Assembly (NCBI GenBank): GCA_037349105.1
Contig: JAYJMM010000120.1
Coordinates: forward strand, 1,757,001 to 1,821,000
Origin: Limnomonas spitsbergensis
Taxonomy: Eukaryota > Chlorophyta > Chlorophyceae > Chlamydomonadales
DNA: 64,000 bases
Reading direction: 5' to 3'
Part shown: positions 22,501 through 34,064 of the stretch, in pieces
How positions within the stretch are numbered: position 1 is the first letter of the stretch
How the letters are laid out: every line of letters starts with the position of its first letter
Program-made: the position numbers and the translations under genes
The notes under the pieces: model-generated
What the model was told of the DNA's origin: nothing
Database searches by the model: none
What the model saw: only the letters and a program-made list of their open reading frames with translations

Positions 22501-24920
22501 ATGCTGCTTCCTTGAGGGCCTGCCCTGATCAGCCAAATGGCCCACTGGGTGGACCTGGGATCCGTCAGGTGGGAGCTCGTCACCCAGCAAACAGGCCATC
22601 AGATCTTGCTAATGATGTTGCTGCTGGGGCGGTGGCTATCGTTGCTCCAACTCCAGCTGCTGGTGCTGCCTACGCCGCTGCTCCAGCTGCTTTTGCGGCG
22701 GCCCCTGCCTCTCTTGATCCCACTCATGCACCTGCTACTGCTGACGCTACTGTGGCAGCGGCAGCGGCCCATAAGAGGGGCTGGCCTGGCAACTGTTCGA
22801 GTTCCTCAATGCCCCGGATTGTTGCTCCTTCAGCAGCACACCAGCCTCTGGATAATCTGGTGACAGAGAGGCCGGGAATCAAGAGGGACAGAAGCTCATG
22901 GTACGTACGCGATGCAAAAATCTGTCAGCCAGCCGGTTACGATAGCCCGGATGCGGCTGATGAGGAGCCAGGAGATCATGAGCCTGATGAGACTCTTGAG
23001 CCAGACTCGGCCGCGCTGTGCGCTCTGGAGGGGGACGCATTGTTGCCTTGGGCTCTCAGGCCCTTGCGCTCATCCCGTCAGGATCAGCCTGCCGCGTCAG
23101 CAACGCCAGCGTTTTGCAGGAGGGATGACGTAGCTGCAGGTGTGGCTCTCATGCAGCAGCTTATGCCCACCCCTGTCAGCGCAGCAGCTGGGGTCACACG
23201 CAAGCGCAGTAATGCGGAGGTGGGTTTTAGATTATGTCACCACAGGCCCCTCAAGTACTGATAGGCTATCTTAACTTGCGATCAAGCCTTTTGCCCTATG
23301 CCTTCTTCTATGTGTGCTCTGTTGCAACCCTAGATCAAAGATATACTTTGTACTATGTGTCTTACAGCATTGCAACTCCTGGGCTGACAGTGTGGCCAAA
23401 AAGCTAATTTCCTCATCCTTTCACATTCCTTTTGTCTTCAATGTGATTGGTCATCCTTGAATGTCCACCTATGCTGGCTTTTCCCCATCATTATGAACAA
23501 AAACATCTCCCCTGCACCTCCCATGCCGGTATCTTCCCTCCAGGCCACGACTTGCGATGCTCATGAGACCCAACAGCCTCATTCCCGTCACACGGAGAGT
23601 GCGAACTCTACGAGGCGTCTGATTGCAACTCCAAAGGCAGCAGCAACAGCAGCGGCAAACACTACCACCGTGCATGCTGAATCAACGGCGCCAGAGGCTG
23701 CAATGGCCACGGAGGATGAAGTGTCATTTGGAGCAGGCTTAGGTGCTCTAGTAGCAGCAACTCCAGCTGCCAGTCCAGCCGCAGAGGTATTAGCTACCAA
23801 CGACCTGGATACATCAGCAGCGCCAGGAGTTGCATTGGCCAGGTTGTCGGCGGATCTAGCAGATGACGCCCTCAACCCTTGCCGAGGGGCGGCAGTGGAT
23901 TTGACGATAGAGCACATTGCCCCCATCCTCGAGCTCATTGACTCCACCTTTGGCAGCGCCAGTGGCCGCAGCAAGGTCCTGTTGGCCTTCACTGCTGCGT
24001 CCTGCAACCTGCCTCATGGTTGGATGTCGGGGGACGCTGCGAGGCTGGTGCTGGAGGCGGATGAGTTGGACCCTCATGTTGGTCTGATGGAGGTCATGCA
24101 AGGTGGGCCGCAGATCGTGGCTCTGTTACCCGACCTGGCCTGCCGCGTAGCATTCGTGGATGGCAGGGCCCTTCTGGCAGCAACCAGTGAGGCCTCATTC
24201 ATTGGGACGCGGCGAGCACTTCTGCGACTAGCCATTGAGGCGCTGGCATGCGCGGATGAACCTCCTCCCCTGCCCCCTGGCTATGACATGCTCCTAATGG
24301 GCATCCTGGATGAGGCAGAATCATTTAAGTTATTCAAGGACGGGGAAACGGCCCTGGCTGAGAGACTGACTAAAGTTGTCATGGCTGCGTGTGGCCAGGT
24401 CCAGCAGCAGGTAAAACTGTCAGGCCAGCCCGGCAGCAGTGACCGGCATGCAGCTGGTGCTATGGCTGCGGCACGTGTCAATCTTGTGTGCTCCTGCATC
24501 GCTCAAGGTCTCAGAGATCAGCTTGAGTGCCGTCAGGGGTCTATCCCGAACTCTGGACAGTTTAGGGAGCTTCCGCATGGGCTGTGCAAGCTGCTGCTGA
24601 GGCTGTCTGGCCTGGCATATGGATGGGAGGTGCTCAAAGCAGTGGCATTGGCGTCTCAAATGCACAAAGCTGAGTTAGCTACAGGCTGCGTGGCTGTGCG
24701 AGCTGTCAGCGCTGAGGCCATGCGCATTGCGCCAGCCTGTATGGCCTTGTCCATGAGGAGGTTGAGGGACGAGGGGATCCAGATGACTTTCACGTCCCTC
24801 TGGCCCGCCACTGCTCTGGTCATTGGAGAGCTTTCCAAATGCGCCCCTCAGACAGAGGCCCTGATGATGCTCACGGACGTCTTGGTGCTGATGCATGGCG
24901 GGCAGCGGGCGGGTCACTAG
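19540..24920 (+). CDS. AP2-domain (putative transcription factor) gene with internal duplications; first AP2 domain frameshifted
   Basis: Six exons: 19540-19767, 19887-20189, about 20410-21082, 21643-22158, 22499-23219, 23544-24920; phases agree except inside exon 3. The start ATG follows an in-frame stop. Exons 1-2 and 2-3 repeat an unrecognised module (MGVHEPWYSTI versus MRVYEPWLSIV, both followed by an LPV-I/L-VL-D/E-like strand). Exon 4 encodes an intact AP2 domain: RGVSLMKSRGQWRSRV, then VHLGYFPCERAAAVAYDEAA and LNFP. Exon 3 has the same domain, but the frame changes near 20905 between IGFRGH and YLGAF, where 7 nt are missing relative to exon 4. Exons 4 and 5 start alike (about nine matching residues around CPxQPNGxLxGP), showing tandem exon duplication; exon 5 has lost the AP2 core. 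Exon 6 adds about 458 residues, Ala-rich then apparently helical, with no known domain. AP2 proteins bind DNA in the nucleus; whether this copy works is uncertain. Confidence 0.75.
21177..21263. repeat. long imperfect palindrome (MITE-like hairpin) in an AP2-gene intron
   Basis: The arms begin GGTTATTCATTA and meet at GGGGGGTA, then AAGTAC, then TACCCCCC. They match over about 37 nt, except that the left arm has 6 extra bases making TTACCGGTATAAG where the right arm has TTATAAG, plus one base exchange. Confidence 0.8.
21331..21430. repeat. 15-bp tandem repeat
   Basis: About five copies of CACACAAGTGTGAGG, in the same AP2-gene intron as the palindrome. Confidence 0.85.
22277..22362 (-). repeat. 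interspersed repeat family B copy
   Basis: About 85 bp, minus orientation, in an AP2-gene intron. It contains the family core GGATGTGGCTTCGGCCCAGG and a AAAGAAAGAAAG/CTTTCTTTCTTT end. Confidence 0.75.
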
Positions 24921-26379
24921 GGCAGCCGGCTTGCATGGCTGGCAGGGGCGGCAGTGCTGGGTGGGCTGCATGCAGCATGGAGGGACAAGGGGCTGGCGCT
25001 CATGCAAGTGTGGCAGATAGGGTATGGAGAGCATGAGAGGGGAATGTGCATAATGACTGCGAGGAGCGGGGGGGGACGTCATCAGGCTGACCTCATTGAT
25101 AACTTTGTATGACATGTACCCGTACATAGGGATGTGATATGTTGTTGGCGTTACACCTCTGGGCCATGCTAAAATAAAGCCCGGCCACGTCGGCAAACAA
25201 ACAGTCAAGAGAGTAGGCACGAGAGGAAAGAAAGGATAGCAATTCACCTTACAAACAACAGCAGTTGTGCCAGGGCAGGCATGGGTCGGAGGCTCTGGCT
25301 TATGTTGAGGAAGTGGTAGACTTTGTTGAGGGCTAGTTTGCTATTTGTTTTGCCTCCATGGGGACTGGCTCTTTCCCTTTTTGTCTCTTTCGCTTTCAGA
25401 GGAGAGGATTCTTCGGTCTGCCTTTTCGTTTTCTGGACGGGTGCTTTTCTTTGCCCTTTGTGCTCCTCTCTGTCTTTCCTGTAGCCTTTAGTTCCTTTCC
25501 TTTTTCCTCCCTACCAGACAGGACGTCGGAGAGCCCGCAGGCAGGGGTGGGAGGCCCTGGTATTCTGCAACTTGTAGCTGAGCTTTTTGAAGGCTAGTCT
25601 CTTCAGGGGCAGGGGATACGGTTTGTCCGACCTTTGTGTTCTTCTTCTTGTATGAAGTCGGTTCTTGCTCATATCGGGTCTGCATTCTGCAAGCGTAAGT
25701 CTCTGATGTGCTTGGTGTTGGTGCAATGTGTCTAAATTTTTAGTCTATGAGCAAAAGTGAAAGTAAAGTGAAGGAAACAATGAGTAAAACAGTATCACAA
25801 ATATACCCGAGTGACTGAAAGGAACGAAAAGGGATAGGGTTTGGGTTTTCAGTTGGTTTCACCGGGACATCGGTTACCAACCGCCAAAGTGTCCCACAAC
25901 GTGGAAGGCTCGTTCTTCGCGGTCGCCCCCTTGTAAGGGCTTCTGTGAAACGGATGAGAGACTGTAAATAGCCCTAGGTGCCAAATCAAAACATACCGTA
26001 GGTACGGATCACGTGGCTGACCTTTCAGAAACGAACTCTTTAGGAAACGAATTTCGAATGATGCTTCAGGAAGGGGAGCAAGAGAGGCGAGGTGGGGGGC
26101 TCGGCACCATATGGCAAAATCAACTCAAAATCTTTCCAACTTAGCCAAATACTAGCACCGACGCGCATTCATCTTCTAAATGACCTGTTCCAGGCCAACC
26201 TACAAAATACTACTATGGAGTACCATCGGCCTACATGATCTAAATGCACATGTTCCTTACCTCCTGCCTGTGGTGGCGCCCTTTCATCATCTGTATCAAT
26301 TTGTAACTTGTCAAACTGCCTACTTCAAACGTTTTCTCGAACTCAACGAACTCGTCATTGCCTAATAGTACGGAGCAAG
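24921..26379. other. no gene seen downstream of the AP2 gene
   Basis: Contains the probable AP2-gene 3' UTR. A short segment AATAAAGCCCGGCCACGTCGG near 25173 recurs at 33487. From about 25930 begins the left copy of a segmental duplication shared with about 30085 onward. Confidence 0.4.
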
Positions 26380-27803
26380 CTACTGTCGGCGTGAATTCAT
26401 CATATGAATACAATTCTTCACGCTGAACGCTGGACCCAACCTCGCCATGCTCTCCATGCACTGCTTCCGGCCAGTGACCCCCAGGTGGAAGGGCATAATG
26501 GACTGGCTGAGAGGGTCGCTGCCGTTGCTGCAGCCGAGCAGCGCGTAGCATGTAACATCTCCACCAGCGCTGTCGCTCCTCATCTGGGAGGCCAAGGCGT
26601 CCCTCACTTCAGAAGGGAGGTTCATGATGGGCGTGATGCCCGCGTCAGTGGTCTGTGGTGTGGGGGCAGAGGAGGGCATTGGGTCAGAGTAGGGCATGGG
26701 GGCAGAAGAAGGCAGGGGGGCAAATGAGGGCATACGAGGACGTGGGACAGCTTCTTGATAACAGCTCCTTTCATTGCTAGCGCAATTGAGTTCTCCGGAA
26801 CCATACTACAGAATTTTAACAGTTGGGGTTAGGTACACTTTGGGCAGGAGATTATGTATGCAGTAGTTTCAGTGTGGACTGTGGAGCAAGTACGCATCCA
26901 CCGACAAGGCTTTAGGCCTTACTTGAAAGCCAGGGCAGCGGAAACCAGAAGAGCAGAGCAATTGAACGTACCGGTATGTCTCACCTCCTGTAATTATATG
27001 TGCAGGTTTCAAGGCTCTGGGTACCCGCGAAGGCTCATCGGAGCAGGCAGATCCAATTTGAATTGTTTGCATCCCCATGTCTTATTTCATGTGGATATTC
27101 CATGATCCAAATGTCGAGTGCATCCAGGAATCGTGCCAGGGCACGGGATACCACCATCTTGTACGGTCTCCCAGTACGGGACGTTATTTTTGACATGACT
27201 TAAAATTTGCCTAGTCCCAGAAACGAGTAACGCAAAAATGTGTGGTTCCCTCAATCCAGGCCACACGGCGTCCACACAGTATTCCCTCAAATCCACTGAT
27301 GCACCGGTACCGTATCTACCCCCTCCTATCTAGAAGATATCTACCAGTTTCTACTTAGTGAGTGGGATACCACTATTAGCGACAGTCCAGCTACACTGTG
27401 ACCCCCGGCCACAAGCCCCTGGTTCGGCCAGCCCTGCTGCTTGGGCCACCGGCCGGAGGCCGGTCCAAGTTTGGTGTGAATCGGCCCAGGGGTGGCCGCG
27501 GGGCAGCCCAGCAAAGGTGGTCGCTTACCTACTAAATAAAAACTGATATCTACCCCCTGATATCTACCGTCACTCTTATACCGTGACACATAGGTACGGG
27601 TTATTACTGAAATACTGAACAGGTGATATTGATAGATTCACCTTGATTGCCACCCTCATGCCCTGCTCATATTCGGTCTCAAAGAAGGCGACGTGCGTTT
27701 TGTACAAGTCGCCCGGCAGCATGAAATGCACAAACTGCGTCAGCAGGTACGACCCCTTTGTATTGCTGTCCCGCCAAATGACCCAGTCCTTTTGCGAGGG
27801 CAC
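26380..27803 (-). CDS. unrecognised multi-exon gene, duplicate copy 1
   Basis: Three or four conserved segments share strand and order with copy 2 at 30611-32772. Exon 27642-27803 (54 codons, phase 0 at both ends, ATCAAG|GTGAAT donor) encodes KDWVIWRDSNTKGSYLLTQF and FFETEYEQG. A segment near 26998-27085 contains RVPRALKPAHIIT. Exon about 26736-26804 encodes ENSIALAMKGAVIKKL (donor CTC|GTATGC). Exon 26380-26652 (CACACCACAG acceptor) encodes IMNLPSEVRDALASQMRSD, CYALLGCSNG and QCMESMARLGPA, then a stop. The last two join in phase. The intron between them is a pyrimidine-rich repeat that makes misleading Pro-rich frames. Conservation of frames and splice sites between the copies supports a real gene. 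I assign no function, and the 5' end is not found. Confidence 0.5.
27357..27545 (+). repeat. interspersed repeat family A copy (subtype with TAGTGAGTGG head)
   Basis: Starts TAGTGAGTGGGATACCACTA. Core GGCCGGAGGCCGGTCCAAGT, then GGTGTGAATCGGCCC, ending TACCTACTAAATAAAAA. Near-identical subtypes lie at 43070 and 59503. Confidence 0.8.
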
Positions 27804-28087
27804 CTGTCAGGCAGCAGCAGGCGGGTCTGCAGATACAACAGCAGTGAGTGGGTCACATCAACATCAACAGGGGGGAGGGGGGCGAAAATGCGTGCAAACA
27901 AATATCCACACAAAATGAGCAACACGGCTGATTCCGAGGGGAGCCGCGAAGGTCTCCCCATCTATCTCTACAAGGTGGATCTCTCCTCAAGTAGATCTTA
28001 CCAGAAGAAGTATGGGCGGCCCGCATGCCCTTGCCTTCATGGCGTCATGCATAATGCTGCAGGCTGCTGCTCGGTTATCTTTCTTTA

Positions 28088-28245
28088 GCATGGCTTCAGC
28101 TGCAATTCAGCTACAGTAGGGGCTTCGGCAATGAAGGCCTCACTCGTGCAGCAAGCCCTGCTGCTTGGGCCATATGTCGTAGAGCCCTCAAGATTTGGTC
28201 CCAATCGTCGCCCCGCAGCCCCCCCCCAAAAGCACTAAAATAAAC
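28088..28245 (+). repeat. interspersed repeat family A copy
   Basis: Diverged copy: CAGCTACA head, GCAAGCCCTGCTGCTTGGGCC, TTTGGTCCCAATCG, GCACTAAAATAAACA tail. Part of the segmental duplication (partner 33048-33215). Confidence 0.7.
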
Positions 28246-28264
28246 ATCGGTGAATGGTGCTATA

Positions 28265-28510
28265 GGCTTCTGCATGGCACAACAGGATGCTAAAGGGGCC
28301 ACAGGACGCAGCATGGGCCACAGAATGCAGCATGGCACAACAGGGTGCTAAATGGCGCCACAGGACGCAGCACGGGCCACAGAATGCAGCATGGCACAAC
28401 AGGGCGCAACAGAATACAGCATGACAAAATAAGATGCCGGTACTATCAAGGCGCAATGGGGTTCACCCTGGGGTTAAATATGGCGCAACAGGATGCAGTA
28501 TGGCGCAACA
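28265..28510. repeat. about 58-bp tandem repeat
   Basis: Roughly three copies built on GCATGGCACAACAGG, GCGCCACAGGACGCAGCA and GGGCCACAGAATGCA. It lies just downstream, in the minus sense, of the MYND gene. Confidence 0.7.
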
Positions 28511-28565
28511 TACCGCAACAGGATTGCCAGTGTGCATGGTGCTACAGTGTGCTTCTTCTACAGTC

Positions 28566-28787
28566 TCATAGTATGTCAACCTTGTCCCCGAAACTGACCA
28601 TGGTCGGTGATAATGCTGCTTTCAGCGCGGCTACTTGTCGACATGCCGCCTTGTGGACCTTCCAATGCCCTTTTTGACACTCGGGCGAGCAGTAGTGCAC
28701 CATGCGGCACGAGGAGCAAGATTTGTGTTTCTTGGGCAGCTTGTCATCGGACAGGCCGCAGCAGTTGCAAGTCATCATGGTGCCCAT
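28566..28787 (-). CDS. small MYND zinc-finger protein
   Basis: Single-exon 73-codon frame starting ATG (MGTMMTCNCCG); an in-frame stop lies upstream. It is little more than one MYND finger: CNCCG, then CSSCRMVHYCSPECQKGHWK and VHKAAC. This gives the Cys/His series C-x2-C, C-x2-C, YC-x3-C, H-x3-C (HxxxC at the end). MYND fingers bind Pro-rich peptides and occur in chromatin and signalling proteins. A free-standing finger this short is unusual; it could be the last exon of a larger gene whose upstream exons I did not find. Confidence 0.7.
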   Translation of the reverse strand: MGTMMTCNCCGLSDDKLPKKHKSCSSCRMVHYCSPECQKGHWKVHKAACRQVAALKAALSPTMVSFGDKVDIL

Positions 28788-30084
28788 ATCTGACGCGACG
28801 ATATCGCAACAGATGCGCACAGCGTCATATCAGGTGCATGAAGACGGGTGCAATGTTCAGGGTCGACGATCGGGGTCCAGCCCGGTGGTCCAGCCCTCAC
28901 TTTTCTTTTCTGTTGACCTCACTGCCGTAAGCTGCACGCAGCAGATCCGCTGTGCCACGCTCGTGCGATAGGAGACGTGCCATGTTGCCAGCCTTTTATT
29001 TGTGTGGAAGCATGCCGTCTCCGCCCCGCTGGGGTCGAGGACGGCCAGCGGAACTTTTGAACCGCGAGATATTTCAGACCCGGATGCTGAATGCGCTGCC
29101 GCCAGAGCGCAGGTTGACAGTGTGACAACTAACTGGGAAGGCCTTCAAGGTCATTTTGCCATGAACCCATTGTTCTGGTTGTTTTTTGTTTCAGGGTAGC
29201 AACAGTTACGGTATCCAGATCTGGAAAATGATGTCTAAGAAACAACTATAAAAACATAGGGCCGGATCAGCTCCTACCAAATCAAACGTCAGGACAGAGA
29301 GGGAGAGTAAATTCAAATAAACCGAAGTAGATACCTACATGTGGCTCAATGAGAGTGAACAGAAAGTAAAAGAAGTTGAAAAAAAGCCATCACCATTCCA
29401 TGTCACTCTGGGGGACATGTTGAGCCGCAAGGCTATTCGCCAAACCGCTCTCTGGATACCAATGAAGGTAGGGAGGGGATGGGGGCCCTGTCTGCCACCC
29501 AGATTAAACATGGACAAGGGCCATGAAGCCTAGCAAACGAGGGGATGACAGTTGTTAACAGGGGGCCGGCCGCCGAGCAGCCCTTATTCCAAGAAGATGA
29601 AAATACCTAGAAACCTGTGATGAAGGTGAAAGGAAACCTCTGCGGAACCATAACCCTTAACCTCTGCACTCTGCTAAACCCTGAACCTCTGCGGAGGACC
29701 TTGAGGACCACCCTGCAGGACAACAAGGGCAAGGACTAGGGTCCCACCCCAAAGAAGAACCCGCAGCAACAAAGCAAAATTAAGCCGCAAGCCCTGAAGA
29801 CTAGGCGCAGAAGCACAGGGCGGCTAGGAACTACAACGTCCTGCTAGCCCTGTCTTGAAATAGCAGCAGGAGGAGGGACCAACAAAGCCAGCGCAAAGGG
29901 CACTGCCAGGAGGCTAAGCTCAGGCTTCCCTTGGGGGATGGGCACTTAACAGGAGCTGGCTGATCACTGCCGTCACCCCATAGCAAGCAACGGCCAAAAT
30001 AACACCTTTTCATTCAAGTACCAGTAGCTACAGCAGCTGGCAGCATTACAAGCTTGTTGAGGATTTTTCAGGCAGAAATGAAAT
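28788..30084. other. mostly unassigned span with one possible plus-strand exon
   Basis: At 29341-29466 a plus-strand frame reads VTLGDMLSRKAIRQTALWIP and ends at a donor, ATGAAG|GTAGGG. A plausible last exon follows near 29698. There is no recognised domain and the model is speculative. The rest shows nothing. Confidence 0.25.
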
Positions 30085-30610
30085 TGGAAGGGCCTTCGGT
30101 AAAACGGATCAGGGACTGTGAATAGTCCCAGTTACCAATAACTAGGAGATGTATTGGTAAGGGGGCTCAAGGATACATCAAAAACAAACCAGAGAAACGG
30201 ATCTCGTGACTGAGCTAAATTCGAGAAATTTTAGGACACAAACTCATTATGAAACGAATCTCGACTGATACTTTGGTAAGGGGGGCAAGAGAGGCGAGGA
30301 GGGGGGCATGCCACCATGTGGCAAAATCTTTCCAAATAAGCCAAGCACTAGTAGCATCGATGCGCAGTCATAATCTAAACAAACTGTCCCTGGCCAAACT
30401 ATATGATACCAGCACAGGCCTGCGTTCATGATATAAATGCACATTTTCCTTTCCTCCTGCTTGTGGCTGCGCCGACTTAACAACTCAATTCGCAACTTGT
30501 CAAACTGCCTAGCTAATAGTCCACAGCTCACATCCGTGCGCATTCAGGAACTCAATGAACACGCACTCGCCTGCAATGGTGCAGCGCAAGCTCCTATCGG
30601 CATTCATTCA

Positions 30611-32772
30611 TCATCTGAATGAACGACTCTTTTTTAACGCTGGACCCAACCTTGCCAAGCCCTCCATACACTGCTTCCGGCAGGCGAAGGGCATAATGGC
30701 CTGGCTGTCAGGGTGGCTGCCGTTGCGGCAGTTGAGCATCGCGTAACATGTCACCTTCCCACTAGCGCTGTCACTCTTCACCAGAGAGGCCAAGGCGTCC
30801 CTCATTTCGGGAGAGAGGTTCATGATAGGCTCGATTTCCACGTTGGTGGTCTGTAGAGTGCGGGCAGAGGAGGGCATGGGGTCAGTGGAGGTCAAAGGGG
30901 GGCATGGGGGCAGAGGAGGTCTGAGGCGTCATGGGCAGAGGAGGGCATGGGGAAGAGGAGGGCATGGAGAAGAGGAGGGCATGGGGGACGAGGAGGACAT
31001 GGGGGAAGAGGAGGGCTGAGGGGGGCAGTGGGGGCAAAGGAGAGGAGAGGAGGGCATGAGGGCAGAGGGGGACAGAGGGGGGCAGAAGAGGGCACAGGGG
31101 GGCAGAGGAGGGCAGAGGAGGAACAACTTCTTTAGGACAGCTCCTTTCGTTGGTAGTGCAATTAAATTCTCCAGCACCACACCTCAGAATTTGAACAGCC
31201 ATAGGGCAGCAAGCGGGCACGTGGAACGGCTGATGCCCACCAACCTGTTCAGGTGCCTTCTGGGAACCATCAGGAAGGTACCATCATGAGGGAGTGATGG
31301 TAACCTCATGAGGATGGAAGGAAGGAAGGTACCATCATGAGGGAGTGATGGTAACCTCATGAGGATGGAAGGAAGAAAGGTACCATCATGAGGGAGTGAT
31401 GGTAACCTCATGAGGATGGAAGGAAAGAAGGTACCATCATGAGGGCGGGATGGTAATTTCATGAGGATGGAAGGAAGGAAGGTACCATCATGAGGGAGTG
31501 ATGGTAACCTCATGAGGATGGAAGGAAGAAAGGTACCATCATGAGGGAGTGATGGTAACCTCATGAGGATGGAAGGAAGGAAGGTACCATCATGAGGGCG
31601 GGATGGTAATTTCATGAGGATGGAAGGAAGGAAGGTACCATCATGAGGGCGAGATGGTAACCTCATAAGAATGGAAGGAAGGAAGGTACCATCATGAAGG
31701 AATGATAACGGTGTACTGGACGTCTGTTAGTTGCGACACATCTGGAAATGTGAGGGAAAATTAAGGGGTTCCCCACTCCTTCCTATACTGGTATACATAC
31801 TAGCTGTGCGTGCCGTGTATGTGCATCCCTAATATCAAGGTGGGTACGGCATTGTACTGCTTCAAAGCTGCTGCGTGTTTTTTACTTGGCAAGCGTATCA
31901 TAAACAAGTAACAGTCTTAAGAGCTCCAGGGCACAGCTCGTGACTGGTACGATGGGGAGCAATTCCACCGCGTGCTGGGAATAGGTTGACGTAAGGCAGG
32001 AAGAGCATGCTGTAGTTTCAGTGTGGAAGGTGTACGCATACACCGACAACGCAAAAGGCCCTACTCGAAATCTTTTACTATTATTCTACACCGGTACCGG
32101 TACACATAAGTATTGGAATATACTGAATCATAAAGGTTCGGCAGCGAAAACCAGCAGAACAGAGGGATTTGAGGTATGCCTCATTAATGGTAATGATCCG
32201 TGCAGGTTTTAAAGCTCGGGGCACCCGCAAAGGCTTCTTGGGGGCAGAAAGATCCACTTTCATTTGTTTGGATCCCTCCCCCATGCTTTCCTCCTGGATG
32301 TTCTATGATCTAAATTTGCAGAAAATCCATGAAGTGCACGGGGGGACGGGATGTAATTTTACAATTTTCCTGCACAGCGTGACGTTTATTTGACGTGGAT
32401 TGAAATTTGCTTCAGCCCCGTGACGAGAAAAGCAAAAATGTCAGGATCCCATAATCCAGGCCACACGGCTTCTGCTGGTTTGATGTATTCCTTACTTATT
32501 GGCTGGTCAACTATACTGTAAATCGACTAGTATTTCTATACCAGTACCGGTGCATATATGTATTAGAATATGCAGTTACACTGTGCAGGTACAATTGATT
32601 AATTCACCTTGAGCGCCACCTTCTTGCCCTCCTCATGTTCAGTCTCAAAGAAGATGACGTGCGTTCGGTACATGTCGCCAGGCAGCAGCATGAAATGCAC
32701 AAACTGCGTCAGCAGGTATGTCCCCTTTGTATTGCTGTCCCGCCAAATGACCCAGTCCTTTTGCGTGGGCAC
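30611..32772 (-). CDS. unrecognised multi-exon gene, duplicate copy 2
   Basis: Paralogue of 26380-27803. Exon 32608-32772 (55 codons, one more than copy 1, same splice sites and phase) encodes KDWVIWRDSNTKGTYLLTQF and FFETEHEEG. A segment near 32195-32290 contains SAPKKPLRVPRALKPARIIT. A segment near 31120-31180 encodes ENLIALPTKGAVLKKL. The last exon, about 30611-30856 (CACTCTACAG acceptor), encodes IMNLSPEMRDALASLVKSD, CYAMLNCRNG and QCMEGLARLGPA. The intron before the last exon has a larger pyrimidine-rich tract than copy 1, and a 51-bp minisatellite has been added at 31270-31710. Differences between copies are mostly conservative substitutions, suggesting selection on protein. Function unknown; the copies could also be a recent pseudogene pair. 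Confidence 0.45.
31270..31710. repeat. 51-bp minisatellite, about 9 copies
   Basis: The unit contains AAGGTACCATCATGAGGG, TGATGGTAACCTCATGAGGA and TGGAAGGA. Because 51 is a multiple of three it gives a 160-codon minus-strand frame of 17-residue repeats, which I treat as non-coding. It is in copy 2 of the duplicated gene and absent from copy 1. Confidence 0.95.
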
Positions 32773-33047
32773 CTGTCAGGCAACAGCAAGCGGGTCAGCA
32801 GATACAACAGCAGTGGGCCACATCAGCATCAACAGGGGGGGGGAGCGAAGATGCGTATAAATATATCAAAATGAGCAACACACAGCTTATTGCGCGGGGA
32901 GTCGCGAAGGTCTTCCCGTATATCTCTACCAGGAAGATCTCCCCCCAAGTAGATCCGTCCAGTGGAAGTATGGGCGGCTCGCATGCCCGTGCCGTCACAG
33001 CGTTAAGCCTGGTGCCAAGGGATGCTGCTCTGCACTGTTTCTTTTAG

Positions 33048-33215
33048 ATTACTTCAGCTACAAATCAGCTACATCAAGGGCTCCGGCGGTAAAGGCCTCG
33101 CCCGAGCAGCAAGCCCTGCTGAGTGGTTGGGGCCATATTTCGTTGAGCCCCCAAGATTTGGCCCCAATCGTTGCCCCACGGCCCCCAGAGGTAGGCACCA
33201 TATTAAACCCCGCCG
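33048..33215 (+). repeat. interspersed repeat family A copy
   Basis: CAGCTACAAATCAGCTACAT head, GCAAGCCCTGCTGA, TTTGGCCCCAATCG. It is the partner of 28088-28245 at the right end of the segmental duplication. Confidence 0.7.
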
Positions 33216-33242
33216 CATGACGCAGCAGGATGCTGCATTCCT

Positions 33243-33350
33243 GCCGCCGCCGCCGTTGCTGCTGCTGCTACTGCCGCTGCCACCGCCGCTCTGCTGCTGC
33301 TGCTGCTGCTGCTGCCGCTGCCACCGCCGCTCTGCTGCTGCTGCTGCTAA
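33243..33350. repeat. GCC/GCT trinucleotide tract
   Basis: Mixed CCG and CTG triplets, with a duplicated CTGCCGCTGCCACCGCCG block. Confidence 0.85.
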
Positions 33351-34033
33351 TCTTCTGGTCCCCACATGACGACACCGGACAGACACTCCAACAGGACTGA
33401 CAGTACGGTAGTCTCTCCTCTGAGCTGCAACACAGAGGCAGGTCACACACAGAAAGGGGGGTGTCACTGGCAGCTAACATGCTAAAATAAAGCTCGGCCA
33501 CGTTGGCAAACAAGATGTTTGCTAGGAAACTTGGGAGAGGTAGGCAAGGATGGAAATGTACCTCAGCTTCGGGTGGTCTACCCTTCGGGACAGCCAATGC
33601 TATCAAGCATTCAAGCAAAGGTCATCGTTTTAGAAGTCCTTGAGGAGGATCAATCCCCCATCAATTCAGCTGAAGCGGGTCTCAGCATTTTGCTCTTGAG
33701 CAGCAGGTCAAAAACGTTACACCTCTTGAGCAGCAGGTGCGGCGGCAGGAAAAGCAGTGGTGACAGCAAAAGCATCAGCGACAACAACAACGTTTTCCCA
33801 GGCTCAACAAATGTGCTACGGTACTGCACACTCTTTATGGCTGAATATGCTCAATCCGCTCTGCTCCCTCATCAGGAGCACCCCAACCCGCTCTGTGACC
33901 AGCGGAATCGCGGCCATTGGCACACATCTGCTCCAACAGCAACGAGCAAATTGTAGTTGGGGACTGCTCGTTAATCTGAAACCGGTGTGGGAGCCGGACA
34001 GGAGAGACGCGCTTGGCGTGGCCCAGAGCTGAG

Positions 34034-34064
34034 GCCAGACAGACAGACAGACAGACAGACAGAC
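34034..34064. repeat. GACA microsatellite
   Basis: Seven tandem GACA/CAGA units. Confidence 0.9.

Noticed and set aside
31184..31666. 160-codon frame of 17-residue repeats
   Set aside because: 51-bp minisatellite absent from the paralogous gene copy.
33519..33956. 145-codon plus-strand frame
   Set aside because: No domain, poor codon bias, overlaps a recurring segment also found at 25173; no splice support.
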